A model generated the notes under the pieces. It made no database searches. It saw nothing but the letters and a program-made list of their open reading frames with translations, and was not told the DNA's origin. From Gaetbulibacter_A aestuarii (GTDB lineage: Bacteria > Bacteroidota > Bacteroidia > Flavobacteriales > Flavobacteriaceae): 64,000 nt of DNA. Below are positions 7,102 to 15,547 of the stretch, one piece after another. Each line of letters opens with the position of its first letter. The stretch's first letter is position 1. The translations under genes were made by a program, and so were the position numbers. Where the stretch lies: the NCBI RefSeq assembly GCF_039537665.1, contig NZ_BAABAY010000007.1, positions 248,001 to 312,000 of the forward strand, in the 5' to 3' direction.

Positions 7102-9267
7102 ATGAAAACCATTTTTACCTTATTGCTATGTTTGGCAATAACGCCTTTTTATGCGCAAAACACCTTACAAGGCCGCGTCATCGACAGCACAACTCAGCAA
7201 CCCATTACTTTTGCTAATGTTTATATTCCAAAATTAGAAAAAGGAGTAGTTACAGAAGATTCCGGAGATTTTACCATAAAAGATCTTCCTTCCGGTAATT
7301 ATAATTTACTTGTTTCTTATGTAGGTTATCAAACCAAATCCATTAATATAAGCATCCCCAATCAAAAGTCATTAAAGATTGCTTTAACACCTTCAGCCAT
7401 AGAAATGGAAGAAGTCATTATTTCCACCCCCTTCCACAAACTTCAAAAAGATAATGTGATGAAGGTAGAACGCGCTTCAGTGACCGAATTAAAGTCTCAA
7501 GGAGCCGTTACACTGGCTGATGGCATTAGCAACATTGCCGGAGTTGAAAGTGTTACAACCGGTCTAGGTGTTGGAAAACCCGTGATTCGCGGATTAAGCT
7601 CGAATCGCGTTTTAGTTTACACTCAGGGTGTTCGTTTGGAAAACCAACAGTTTGGAGACGAACATGGTTTGGGCATCAATAGTGCCGGTGTGGAAAGCGT
7701 GGAAGTTATCAAGGGCCCCGCATCTCTACTTTATGGTAGTGATGCTTTGGGCGGTGTGCTTTATTTGAATCCTGAACGTTTTGCCGAAGCTAACACATCA
7801 AAAGCTGATATTAGCAGTAACTATTTCAGTAATACGGAAGGTTACAGTACAGATTTAGGCTATAAAACATCCTTGGATAACGTAAAATTGTTGTTTCGAG
7901 CAAATGCAACGGGACATTCAGACTACAACACCAAAGATTACCGCGTAACGAATTCCAGGTTTAATACTAAGGATTTTAAATCCGGAATTGGATATCAAAA
8001 GGGTGATTTTAAAACAGAATTTCGTTATAATCTGAACCAGTCCAAAATTGGAATTCCTGAAGACATCGGCATTCAAACACTTGAGAAAACGCCAAGAACA
8101 CCGTTTCAAGACATCACTTCACATATATTTAGTTCAAAATCCTCATTATTTTTTAATGGATCAAGTTTGAATTTGATCTTGGGTTACACTTATAACGACC
8201 GTCAGGAATTTGAAGATTACGTAGCTCCTGCCCTTCATATGAAACTGAAAACCGCGAATTACGACCTAAAATATAATCTTCCAAATTGGGGTAAATTCGA
8301 AACCATTGTTGGTATTCAAGGCATGAATCAAATCAATAAGAATTATGGCGAGGAAACCTTAATACCCGATGCAACTACGAATGATTTTGGTGTTTTCGGG
8401 ATGTCTCACATTCATTTCAAAACTACAGACTTTCAGGTAGGCATTCGTTACGACAACCGAAATATTGAAGTTACCAGTGCCCAAAACACTCATTTCAGCA
8501 GTTTTAATGGTGCCTTAGGTTTTAAGCAAGATCTTGGACAAAATATGACTGCCAGATTTAATTTTGCTTCCGGCTTTAGAGCGCCCAACTTATCGGAACT
8601 TTACTCTGATGGCGTGCATGAAGGAACTAACCGTTATGAAGTGGGAAATAGTGATCTCAGCTATGAACAAAATTTACAATCGGATGTTGCCTTAGAATAT
8701 GCCAATCAGCATATCGAAATTTTTGCGAATGGTTTTTATAATCGTATCAATAATTATATTTATTTGTCTCCTGATGGCACCGTTAGAGAAAATAGCCCCG
8801 TCTATAATTACGCCCAGAGTGACGCCAAATTATTTGGTGGTGAGGTCGGATTTCATTTGCATCCACATCCTTTGGATTGGCTACACTTAGAATCAAGTTT
8901 TGAAACGGTAACAGGAGAACTGAACGCCGGTGGTTATTTGCCGTTAATTCCAGCCAATAAATGGTCGAATACCATTCGTGTTGAATTTTCAAAGAACTGG
9001 TTGAATAATGGATATGCTTTTTTTAAAGTGCAGTCCTATTTTAAACAGAGTAAGGTAAGTCAGTTTGAAACACCAACACCGGGTTACGACCTTTTAAGCC
9101 TTGGTTTTGGGGGAACTTTAAAATTATTCAACAAAGATCTCAGCGTCACCATATCCGGAACCAATTTGACCAACAAGACCTATATTAATCATTTATCACG
9201 GTTAAAACCTGACGGAATTTTTAATATGGGGCGAAATTTAAATATTGGATTTACATATCAGTTATAA
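7102..9267 (+). CDS. TonB-dependent outer-membrane receptor, possibly metal-related
   Basis: 721 residues. Signal peptide MKTIFTLLLCLAITPFYAQ; carboxypeptidase-like beta domain about residues 20-105; plug domain about 115-230 with IRGLSSNRVLV and the plug-end signature SVEVIKGPASLLYGSDALGG; then a 22-strand-type barrel ending in an aromatic-rich strand (NIGFTYQL). The length and the HG-containing plug loop recall zinc/copper receptors of the ZnuD type, and the His-rich small protein upstream points the same way, but the ligand is inferred. A strong terminator follows at 9271. Confidence 0.85.
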   Translation: MKTIFTLLLCLAITPFYAQNTLQGRVIDSTTQQPITFANVYIPKLEKGVVTEDSGDFTIKDLPSGNYNLLVSYVGYQTKSINISIPNQKSLKIALTPSAIEMEEVIISTPFHKLQKDNVMKVERASVTELKSQGAVTLADGISNIAGVESVTTGLGVGKPVIRGLSSNRVLVYTQGVRLENQQFGDEHGLGINSAGVESVEVIKGPASLLYGSDALGGVLYLNPERFAEANTSKADISSNYFSNTEGYSTDLGYKTSLDNVKLLFRANATGHSDYNTKDYRVTNSRFNTKDFKSGIGYQKGDFKTEFRYNLNQSKIGIPEDIGIQTLEKTPRTPFQDITSHIFSSKSSLFFNGSSLNLILGYTYNDRQEFEDYVAPALHMKLKTANYDLKYNLPNWGKFETIVGIQGMNQINKNYGEETLIPDATTNDFGVFGMSHIHFKTTDFQVGIRYDNRNIEVTSAQNTHFSSFNGALGFKQDLGQNMTARFNFASGFRAPNLSELYSDGVHEGTNRYEVGNSDLSYEQNLQSDVALEYANQHIEIFANGFYNRINNYIYLSPDGTVRENSPVYNYAQSDAKLFGGEVGFHLHPHPLDWLHLESSFETVTGELNAGGYLPLIPANKWSNTIRVEFSKNWLNNGYAFFKVQSYFKQSKVSQFETPTPGYDLLSLGFGGTLKLFNKDLSVTISGTNLTNKTYINHLSRLKPDGIFNMGRNLNIGFTYQL

Positions 9268-9270
9268 ACT

Positions 9271-9299
9271 AAAAAGCCTTTCAATTCGAAAGGCTTTTT
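9271..9299. terminator. Bidirectional terminator after the TonB receptor
   Basis: 12-bp perfect stem, AAAAAGCCTTTC (9271-9282) and GAAAGGCTTTTT (9288-9299), loop AATTC. The last codons of the convergent small membrane protein gene lie within the hairpin. Confidence 0.9.
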
Positions 9300-9565
9300 G
9301 TTTTTTTCTTTTTGGTAAAGAATTCGGTATAAAACCACATGATCGTAAACGTGGGGATCACATCGACGCCCGGTAAGGCTTCTTCAACAAAAGAAACCAC
9401 TCCAGCCACTTTACCGGGATTTCCTTTGTATAATTTGATCATGATCCAGGCCGATAAAGGGGCCCAAATCACATCGGAAAATTCACCAACACCGGGAATG
9501 ATAAAGGAAACGTAGCCAATGGCATCTAAAAGAATACTTAATGCTAATTTCTTATAACGGCTCAT
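9281..9565 (-). CDS. Small conserved membrane protein
   Basis: 94 residues with hydrophobic segments around 7-28 and 33-45 and another near 68-86, ending in a basic tail KKKKTKSLSN. I recognise it only as a type found in flavobacteria; no function can be given. It is the last gene of an msrA-folE transcript (6 bp after folE). Its stop codon is inside the terminator stem. Confidence 0.7.
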   Translation of the reverse strand: MSRYKKLALSILLDAIGYVSFIIPGVGEFSDVIWAPLSAWIMIKLYKGNPGKVAGVVSFVEEALPGVDVIPTFTIMWFYTEFFTKKKKTKSLSN

Positions 9566-9570
9566 AAAAA

Positions 9571-10164
9571 TTACCGGTTCGGAGCAATCAGTTTCAAAAA
9601 CTCGTTACGTGTTTCGATCTTTTCAAACTGCCCTCTAAATCCCGAAGTTGTTGTAATAGAATTTTGTTTTTGCACACCGCGCATCATCATACACATATGT
9701 GACGCTTCGATAACAACAGCAACACCTTGAGGCCGTAAGGTATCGTTGATACAATCCAAAATTTGTTCGGTTAGGCGTTCCTGAACCTGTAAACGTCGTG
9801 CAAACACATCCACGATCCTGGGTAATTTACTGAGTCCTACAATATACCCGTTTGGAATGTAAGCGATATGAGCCTTTCCGAAAAATGGTAAAATATGGTG
9901 TTCGCAAAGCGAATAGACCTCGATATCTTTCACAATTACCATTTCATCATAAGACTCTTTAAACATGGCACTTCTCAAAATCTCCTCAGGATCCTGATGA
10001 TAGCCTTGCGTTAAGAACTGCATGGCTTTCGCTGCGCGCTCCGGTGTTTTTAACAGGCCTTCGCGATCAGGATTTTCACCCAAATCCGAAATGATATGTT
10101 TGTAACGATCTTTTACATCGTCGGTTACCTGCATGTTGTATTCTTCAAAACTTCTGTATGGCAT
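9571..10164 (-). CDS. folE: GTP cyclohydrolase I
   Basis: 197 residues. A homodecameric cytosolic enzyme that converts GTP to 7,8-dihydroneopterin triphosphate, the entry step for folate and pterin synthesis. The zinc ligands are visible: C87 and H90 in SLCEHH, and C158 in ASHMCMMMRGV. The GTP-binding PERAAKA (41-47) and the C-terminal TTSGFRG are conserved. It lies 11 bp after msrA and 5 bp before the small membrane protein gene, so all three are probably one operon. Confidence 0.97.
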   Translation of the reverse strand: MPYRSFEEYNMQVTDDVKDRYKHIISDLGENPDREGLLKTPERAAKAMQFLTQGYHQDPEEILRSAMFKESYDEMVIVKDIEVYSLCEHHILPFFGKAHIAYIPNGYIVGLSKLPRIVDVFARRLQVQERLTEQILDCINDTLRPQGVAVVIEASHMCMMMRGVQKQNSITTTSGFRGQFEKIETRNEFLKLIAPNR

Positions 10165-10175
10165 AACAGTTTAAT

Positions 10176-10718
10176 TTATTCTTTTAATTTATCGGCATAA
10201 TAGGTTTTCAGTTTTTTGATCTTCGGATTGATGATGAACTGACAATAGGGCTGCGATTGGTTATTATCGTAATAATTTTGATGTACATCTTCAGCTTTAT
10301 AAAATACCTTCAAAGGCACAATTTCTGTGACTACGGGAGCGTCGAATTCCTTTTCTTCTTCTAAAAATGAAATGAATTTCTCAGCAGCTCCTTTTTGATG
10401 TTCATCTGAATAAAAAATAGCGGAACGGTATTGTGTACCAACATCATTCCCCTGCCGATTTAAAGTGGTTGGATCGTGAGTTGCAAAAAAGATCTCAAGT
10501 AATTCCGTGTAATAAATTTTATCCGGATCGTAAACGATCTGAACGGCTTCAGCATGTCCGGTTCGTCCGGTGCAGATCTCACGATAGGCCGGATTTTTAA
10601 TTTGTCCCCCAGTATACCCGGAAACCACCTTTTCAACACCCTCAAGGCGCTCAAAAACAGCTTCGGTACACCAAAAACAGCCTCCGGCAAAAGTTGCTAC
10701 ATCCCAGGTTTTATCCAT
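10176..10718 (-). CDS. msrA: Peptide methionine-S-sulfoxide reductase MsrA
   Basis: 180 residues from the ATG at 10718; a TTG six bases upstream is less likely. It repairs methionine S-sulfoxide in proteins and free methionine. The catalytic GGCFWC motif is at residues 12-17 with the nucleophile C14. YTGG, GHAEAVQIVYDP and the C-terminal HQNYYDNN segment are family hallmarks. It has no MsrB fusion. It is the first gene of the probable msrA-folE operon. Confidence 0.96.
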   Translation of the reverse strand: MDKTWDVATFAGGCFWCTEAVFERLEGVEKVVSGYTGGQIKNPAYREICTGRTGHAEAVQIVYDPDKIYYTELLEIFFATHDPTTLNRQGNDVGTQYRSAIFYSDEHQKGAAEKFISFLEEEKEFDAPVVTEIVPLKVFYKAEDVHQNYYDNNQSQPYCQFIINPKIKKLKTYYADKLKE

Positions 10719-10875
10719 AAACAATTTCGTTTTGGTCTTTTAGTAGATTATCATAACGATTCCTTACCAGAAATTTCTTTAAAGATAGTTTTAAATCAAC
10801 TTCTCAACAATAAAAATAAATCTTAATTGTCCAAAAGCATCTAAAGTATTAAATTCACACCTTATTCATAAATCT

Positions 10876-11553
10876 ATGATTGAAGCTAAGAATATTCATA
10901 AATACTACGGTGAATTAGAAGTTTTAAAAGGCGTTGATATCGCTGTAAAAAAAGGTGAAGTTGTTTCTATCGTAGGAGCTTCAGGTGCCGGGAAAACCAC
11001 CTTACTTCAAATTTTAGGAACGCTGGACAAGGCAACTCCTTCCGAAGGTTTTCAGTTAAAAATTAACGATACCGATATTCAAACTTTGAATGATAAAGCA
11101 TTGGCAAATTTCAGAAATAAACATATTGGTTTTATTTTCCAGTTTCACCAGTTGCTCCCTGAATTTTCTGCTTTAGAAAATGTGTGTTTACCGGCTTTTA
11201 TCATGGGTACCAAAAAAGCTGAAGCTGAAAAACGCGCTAAAGAGTTATTGGATTTTCTGGGTTTGAAAGCACGCTACGAACATAAACCCAGTGCGCTTTC
11301 CGGCGGCGAGCAACAACGTGTAGCTGTAGCCCGGGCACTGATCAACAACCCGGATTTCATCTTTGCTGATGAACCTTCAGGAAACCTGGACAGCGAATCA
11401 GCTGAAAAACTGCATCACTTATTCTTTAAACTTCGAGACGAATTTGGCCAGACCTTCGTTATCGTTACCCACAATGAGGATCTTGCTAATATGGCCGATC
11501 GAAAACTCACCATGGTGGATGGTAAAATTCTAGCTAAAGAACTTATTGAATAA
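10876..11553 (+). CDS. lolD: LolD-type ABC transporter ATP-binding protein
   Basis: 225 residues, a complete nucleotide-binding domain: Walker A GASGAGKT (34-41), Q-loop Q89, signature LSGGEQ (141-146), Walker B FIFADEP (161-167), and switch histidine in VTHNEDL. The sequence is of the MacB/LolD/FtsE class, which in Bacteroidota is normally annotated as LolD (release of lipoproteins from the inner membrane). No permease gene is adjacent, so the partner must be encoded elsewhere. The 3' end overlaps the convergent GH30 gene by 11 bp. Confidence 0.8.
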   Translation: MIEAKNIHKYYGELEVLKGVDIAVKKGEVVSIVGASGAGKTTLLQILGTLDKATPSEGFQLKINDTDIQTLNDKALANFRNKHIGFIFQFHQLLPEFSALENVCLPAFIMGTKKAEAEKRAKELLDFLGLKARYEHKPSALSGGEQQRVAVARALINNPDFIFADEPSGNLDSESAEKLHHLFFKLRDEFGQTFVIVTHNEDLANMADRKLTMVDGKILAKELIE

Positions 11554-13030
11554 CCAGTGTTTGCATGGCATGCGCTGGAATTTCAAGCTTTACTTCACTG
11601 TTATCAATAATGGTATTATAATTTATAGCATCGTCACTTTGATTCATCACGATAGTAACCAATGAACCGTCCGGATTCATGAAAGAAGTGCTCAACAACG
11701 GACTTCTACTTGAAGCCGTGCTGACGCGCTTAGCATCTTTCTGAATGAATTTTGAAAAATGACCGATGTAATAATACGACGGCGTAAAAATCAGTTCTCC
11801 GGTATCCGTGTTCGCATGAACCGGCGCAAAACAAAAATTACCAACATGGTTAGGACCTCCGTGTTGATCAAGTAAAATATTCCAGTCGGTCCAACCCACC
11901 GTGCCATTATTAAAATCGTGGATCATGGAACTACCATAACGCTCGGCATTTGGCCAATACTCATAATGATCGGCATTAAAACTTTCGCTACAACCTTCAG
12001 TGAACAACAGGTTTTTATCAGGAAAGTTTTCTTTCACCTTTCTAATATTATCATACATAGGGTCTCCGCCTGCCCAGGTTTCATACCAATGGAAACCAGT
12101 GCCCCAGGCGTATTTTGCCGCCTCGGGATCTTCAAAAATAGTATTGGCTCGATGGTTGATAAGATCGCGATTATGGTCCCAAACCACTATATTTTTGTCA
12201 CCAAGACCTTCGGCTTCCATCGTTGGTCCTAAATGATTTTTAAGAAAATCCCGCTCCTCTTCAGCAGAATAAATACAAGACTCCCATATTTGCTTGGCCA
12301 TTGGTTCATTTTGCACTGTGATACCCCAAATTGGAATTCCGAGGGCTTCATAAGCCTTAATAAATTTGGTGTAATATAAGGCCCAGGCTTCTGCATATTC
12401 CGGTAGTAACTTTCCGCCGTGAAGCATGTCTTTGTTGGTTTTCATAAAGGCCGGCGGACTCCACGGACTTGCATATAATAACAAGTCTCCTCCAGCTTCG
12501 GCTATAGCCCGCTTGATCATAGGAATTCGATATACAGTATCGTGAGCTATAGAAAAGGTGTTTAGGTCTTTAGCCTCATCCGATACATAAGTATAACTAC
12601 CTGAACTAAAATCGCAACTGTGTATATTTGTTCTGGCCAAACTGTACCCTATACCATTTGTTTTACCGTAATAGGCTTTTAACAGGGTCTCTTGTTTGTC
12701 CTTTGGTAATTTTGCAAATACCTCAGCCGAGGCATCCGTTATGGCGCCACCTATCCCCATAAAGGTTTGAAAGGTTTTATTTGTGTTCACAAAAACTGAA
12801 ATTTCAGATTCTACAGGTTGCTCTGCTTTCACAAAGGTTTTCGCGGCAGTTTTAGTTAATCTAAGTGCAGTGTTTTCAGCGGTTGTATAAACCATAACTG
12901 ATTTGTTAGCAACCGAATACTTAGAAATGGTGTCTTGATTCATTTGATTTTCTATAGGTGTTTTAGATGCATTTTGTTTGCAAGCGTTGAGAAGAAAAAT
13001 TAGGCTTAGTAAACCGTAAAAAGTTTTCAT
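11543..13030 (-). CDS. Glycoside hydrolase family 30 lipoprotein
   Basis: 495 residues. A lipoprotein signal ends at LLNAC with C17. The catalytic TIM barrel (about 75-430) carries the acid/base E242 in ITVQNEPM and the nucleophile E345 in LLFTEGC, as in GH30 beta-glucosidase/beta-1,6-glucanase types; a short beta domain follows. Likely exported and anchored to the envelope to cut a beta-linked glycan. The subfamily and exact substrate cannot be assigned by eye. There are no SusC/SusD genes around it, so it is not part of a visible polysaccharide utilisation locus. Confidence 0.88.
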   Translation of the reverse strand: MKTFYGLLSLIFLLNACKQNASKTPIENQMNQDTISKYSVANKSVMVYTTAENTALRLTKTAAKTFVKAEQPVESEISVFVNTNKTFQTFMGIGGAITDASAEVFAKLPKDKQETLLKAYYGKTNGIGYSLARTNIHSCDFSSGSYTYVSDEAKDLNTFSIAHDTVYRIPMIKRAIAEAGGDLLLYASPWSPPAFMKTNKDMLHGGKLLPEYAEAWALYYTKFIKAYEALGIPIWGITVQNEPMAKQIWESCIYSAEEERDFLKNHLGPTMEAEGLGDKNIVVWDHNRDLINHRANTIFEDPEAAKYAWGTGFHWYETWAGGDPMYDNIRKVKENFPDKNLLFTEGCSESFNADHYEYWPNAERYGSSMIHDFNNGTVGWTDWNILLDQHGGPNHVGNFCFAPVHANTDTGELIFTPSYYYIGHFSKFIQKDAKRVSTASSRSPLLSTSFMNPDGSLVTIVMNQSDDAINYNTIIDNSEVKLEIPAHAMQTLVIQ

Positions 13031-13166
13031 AATGTTTAGTTTAGTTATTAAAGTTCAAAAGCTTCCGTAAAGTTCTTGAAAATTATGGAACACTAATTTA
13101 AGTTTTTATAATTTAATTATTGAAGCCTATGTCAAAGGAATTCTTAGAAATTTGACCAAAAACCTG

Positions 13167-13174
13167 TATTTTTA
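13167..13174 (+). promoter_or_regulatory. Promoter -7-like box for the TIGR02757 gene
   Basis: TATTTTTA, one base from consensus. It lies downstream of a candidate TTG start at 13152, so it favours the later TTG at 13188. Confidence 0.4.
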
Positions 13175-13187
13175 CAAAAAAGACGCA

Positions 13188-13952
13188 TTGAAAAAAGAAG
13201 CCCTTAAAGACTTTCTTGATGCCAAGGTTTTACAATACAATAATATAGCGTTTATTGAAAGTGATCCTATTCAGGTACCTCACCGCTATACTAAAAAAGA
13301 AGATATTGAAATTTCAAGTTTTTTTACTGCTACTATAGCCTGGGGAAACCGGAAAAGCATCATCAATAATGCCGAGAGATTAATGCAACTTTTTGACGAA
13401 TCACCTTACGATTTTGTTATGAACCACCAGGAATCCGATCTCGAACGTTTAATGCCATTTGTGCATCGCACGTTTAACGGTTTAGATTGTATACAGTTTG
13501 TAAACTCTTTACAACATCTGTACAAAAATTATGGTGGCCTGGAACCTATTTTTGCCAACCACGGAACCTCTAAATCCCTACAGCCTGCTATCTCCGAGTT
13601 TAAATCCCGTTTTTTCGAAATTGAACATCTGGAACGAAGTAAAAAACATATCAGTGATCCTTTGAAGAATTCCGCGGCAAAACGGCTTAATATGTTTTTA
13701 AGGTGGATGATCAGAAGGGATAACGCCGGTGTAGATTTTGGTATCTGGAAATCTATTTCTCCAGCAGTCCTATCTTGTCCGTTGGATGTTCATTCAGGAA
13801 AAGTAGCCCGGAAATTAGGTCTGTTGAAACGAAAACAAAATGATGCTAAAGCTTTAGCAGAACTAGATAAAAATTTGCGACAATTGGATCCTTCAGATCC
13901 TGTAAAATACGACTATGCCTTGTTCGGTTTGGGCGTTTTCGAAAGTTTTTAG
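13188..13952 (+). CDS. TIGR02757 (DUF2400) family protein, TTG start
   Basis: 254 residues from the TTG at 13188; the reading frame is open from another TTG at 13152 and contains no early ATG. The later start is preferred because homologues, as I recall them, begin at KKELKDFLD-like sequence and because a promoter-like box lies between the two. Typical motifs are FIESDPIQVPHRY, TIAWGNRKSI, RWMIRRDNAGVDFG and the C-terminal YDYALFGLGV. The family is widespread in Bacteroidota and of unknown function; its helical fold has been compared with DNA glycosylases, which I cannot test here. A peptidase gene follows 30 bp downstream. Confidence 0.85.
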   Translation: MKKEALKDFLDAKVLQYNNIAFIESDPIQVPHRYTKKEDIEISSFFTATIAWGNRKSIINNAERLMQLFDESPYDFVMNHQESDLERLMPFVHRTFNGLDCIQFVNSLQHLYKNYGGLEPIFANHGTSKSLQPAISEFKSRFFEIEHLERSKKHISDPLKNSAAKRLNMFLRWMIRRDNAGVDFGIWKSISPAVLSCPLDVHSGKVARKLGLLKRKQNDAKALAELDKNLRQLDPSDPVKYDYALFGLGVFESF

Positions 13953-13982
13953 AAATAAGATGAATTTAATAATAATCCAAAT

Positions 13983-15473
13983 ATGAATTTTATGCGACTA
14001 ACTCTAATTTTTTTGCTCACCACCTTTTTGAGCTTCTCTCAATCGAGAAAAATCCCGGTGGACACCATGGTGGTAACCAACCACACAGGAATTATTAACG
14101 GACAAAATTTATCCTATACGGCAACAGCCGGAACACAGCCGGTTTGGGATAATGATGGTAACCCCATTGCTACACTTTATTACACCTATTATGAACGTAA
14201 TAATGTGAAAAATCGCGCTAAACGACCTTTAGTGATCTCATTTAACGGCGGACCCGGATCTGCTTCCGTTTGGATGCACATTGGCTATACCGGACCTAAA
14301 GTTTTAAACATAGACGATGAAGGTTATCCCGTTCAGCCCTATGGTATGCGTGATAATCCAAACTCTATACTTGATGTAGCCGATATTGTGTATGTAAATC
14401 CGGTAAATACAGGATTTTCCCGAATGATACCTGACAAAGACGGTAAACTTCCTGATAGAAAAACCTTTTTCGGTATCAATGCCGATATAAAATATCTTGC
14501 TGAGTGGATCAATACGTTTGTAACTCGTAAACAGCGTTGGGAATCTCCAAAATATATTATCGGTGAAAGTTACGGTGGAACCCGCGTTATGGGATTAGCT
14601 AATGCACTTCAAAGTAATGAGTGGATGTATCTTAACGGTGTTATTATGGTATCGCCTGCCGACTATAAATTATACAGCACAAGCCAGCCGGTTTATTCAG
14701 CTTTAAATCTACCCTATTATACCGCTGCAGCCTGGTATCACAAAATGCTGCCGGCAGAGCTTCAGCAACAAGATCTTACAGATATTTTACCGCAAGCGGA
14801 AGACTTTGCCATTAACAAGTTAATGCCTGCATTAGCCAAAGGCGGAATGATCTCTGAAGCTGAAAAAAATACGGTTGCTGAAAAAATGTCTTTCTACTCA
14901 GGTCTGAGTAAAGAAAGTATCATGAAGAACAATCTTGATGTTCCTACGAGCTTCTTCTGGAAAGATCTACTTCGTAATTCTGAAGGTATGATTATAGGAC
15001 GTTTGGATTCCAGATATCTGGGTATTGATAAACGTGAAACGGGTAGCAGACCGGATTATAGTCCGGAATTAACAACCTGGAATCATGCGTTTACACCTGC
15101 TATTAATTATTACATCAGAAGTTTTTTAAACTTCAAAACTGATGTAAAATATAATATGTTTGGAAATGTAAATCCATGGGACAGAGAAAACGATAATGTA
15201 CGCGATGGATTGCGTCAGGCTATGGTTCAGAATCCTTATTTAAAGGTGTTGATCCAATCCGGATATTATGATGGCGCCACAACCTATTTTGGTGCAAAAT
15301 ACACTATGGGACAAATTGATCCCAGCGGCAAATTAAAAGATCGCTTTACCTACAAAGCCTATCGTTCCGGTCATATGATGTATATCCGAAATGATGATTT
15401 AATAAAAGCAACTAACGATCTTAGAAATTTTATTAAGTCTACAATGAATCCTGAAACATCGGCGAAGTACTAA
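13983..15473 (+). CDS. S10 family serine carboxypeptidase, secreted
   Basis: 496 residues. Signal peptide about 1-20, then an alpha/beta-hydrolase fold. FNGGPGSASVW (87-97) forms the oxyanion hole; the nucleophile is S196 in GESYGG, the acid is probably D430, and the base is H464 in RSGHMMY. This triad order and spacing is that of serine carboxypeptidases (S10), expected to remove C-terminal residues from peptides outside the cytoplasm. It is separated from the convergent M61 peptidase gene by a strong bidirectional terminator. Confidence 0.92.
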   Translation: MNFMRLTLIFLLTTFLSFSQSRKIPVDTMVVTNHTGIINGQNLSYTATAGTQPVWDNDGNPIATLYYTYYERNNVKNRAKRPLVISFNGGPGSASVWMHIGYTGPKVLNIDDEGYPVQPYGMRDNPNSILDVADIVYVNPVNTGFSRMIPDKDGKLPDRKTFFGINADIKYLAEWINTFVTRKQRWESPKYIIGESYGGTRVMGLANALQSNEWMYLNGVIMVSPADYKLYSTSQPVYSALNLPYYTAAAWYHKMLPAELQQQDLTDILPQAEDFAINKLMPALAKGGMISEAEKNTVAEKMSFYSGLSKESIMKNNLDVPTSFFWKDLLRNSEGMIIGRLDSRYLGIDKRETGSRPDYSPELTTWNHAFTPAINYYIRSFLNFKTDVKYNMFGNVNPWDRENDNVRDGLRQAMVQNPYLKVLIQSGYYDGATTYFGAKYTMGQIDPSGKLKDRFTYKAYRSGHMMYIRNDDLIKATNDLRNFIKSTMNPETSAKY

Positions 15474-15493
15474 AATATTTATCATGAAAGTAA

Positions 15494-15524
15494 AAAGGCG
15501 GAAATCTCATTGATTTCCGCCTTT
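15494..15524. terminator. Bidirectional terminator between two peptidase genes
   Basis: 13-bp perfect stem, AAAGGCGGAAATC (15494-15506) and GATTTCCGCCTTT (15512-15524), 5-nt loop, with A and T tracts on either side. Confidence 0.93.
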
Positions 15525-15547
15525 CTTTTTCTATTACTATTGGAAAA

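Noticed and set aside
13152..13187. Earlier TTG start for the TIGR02757 protein
   Set aside because: A promoter-like box lies downstream of it and homologues start later; it cannot be fully excluded.
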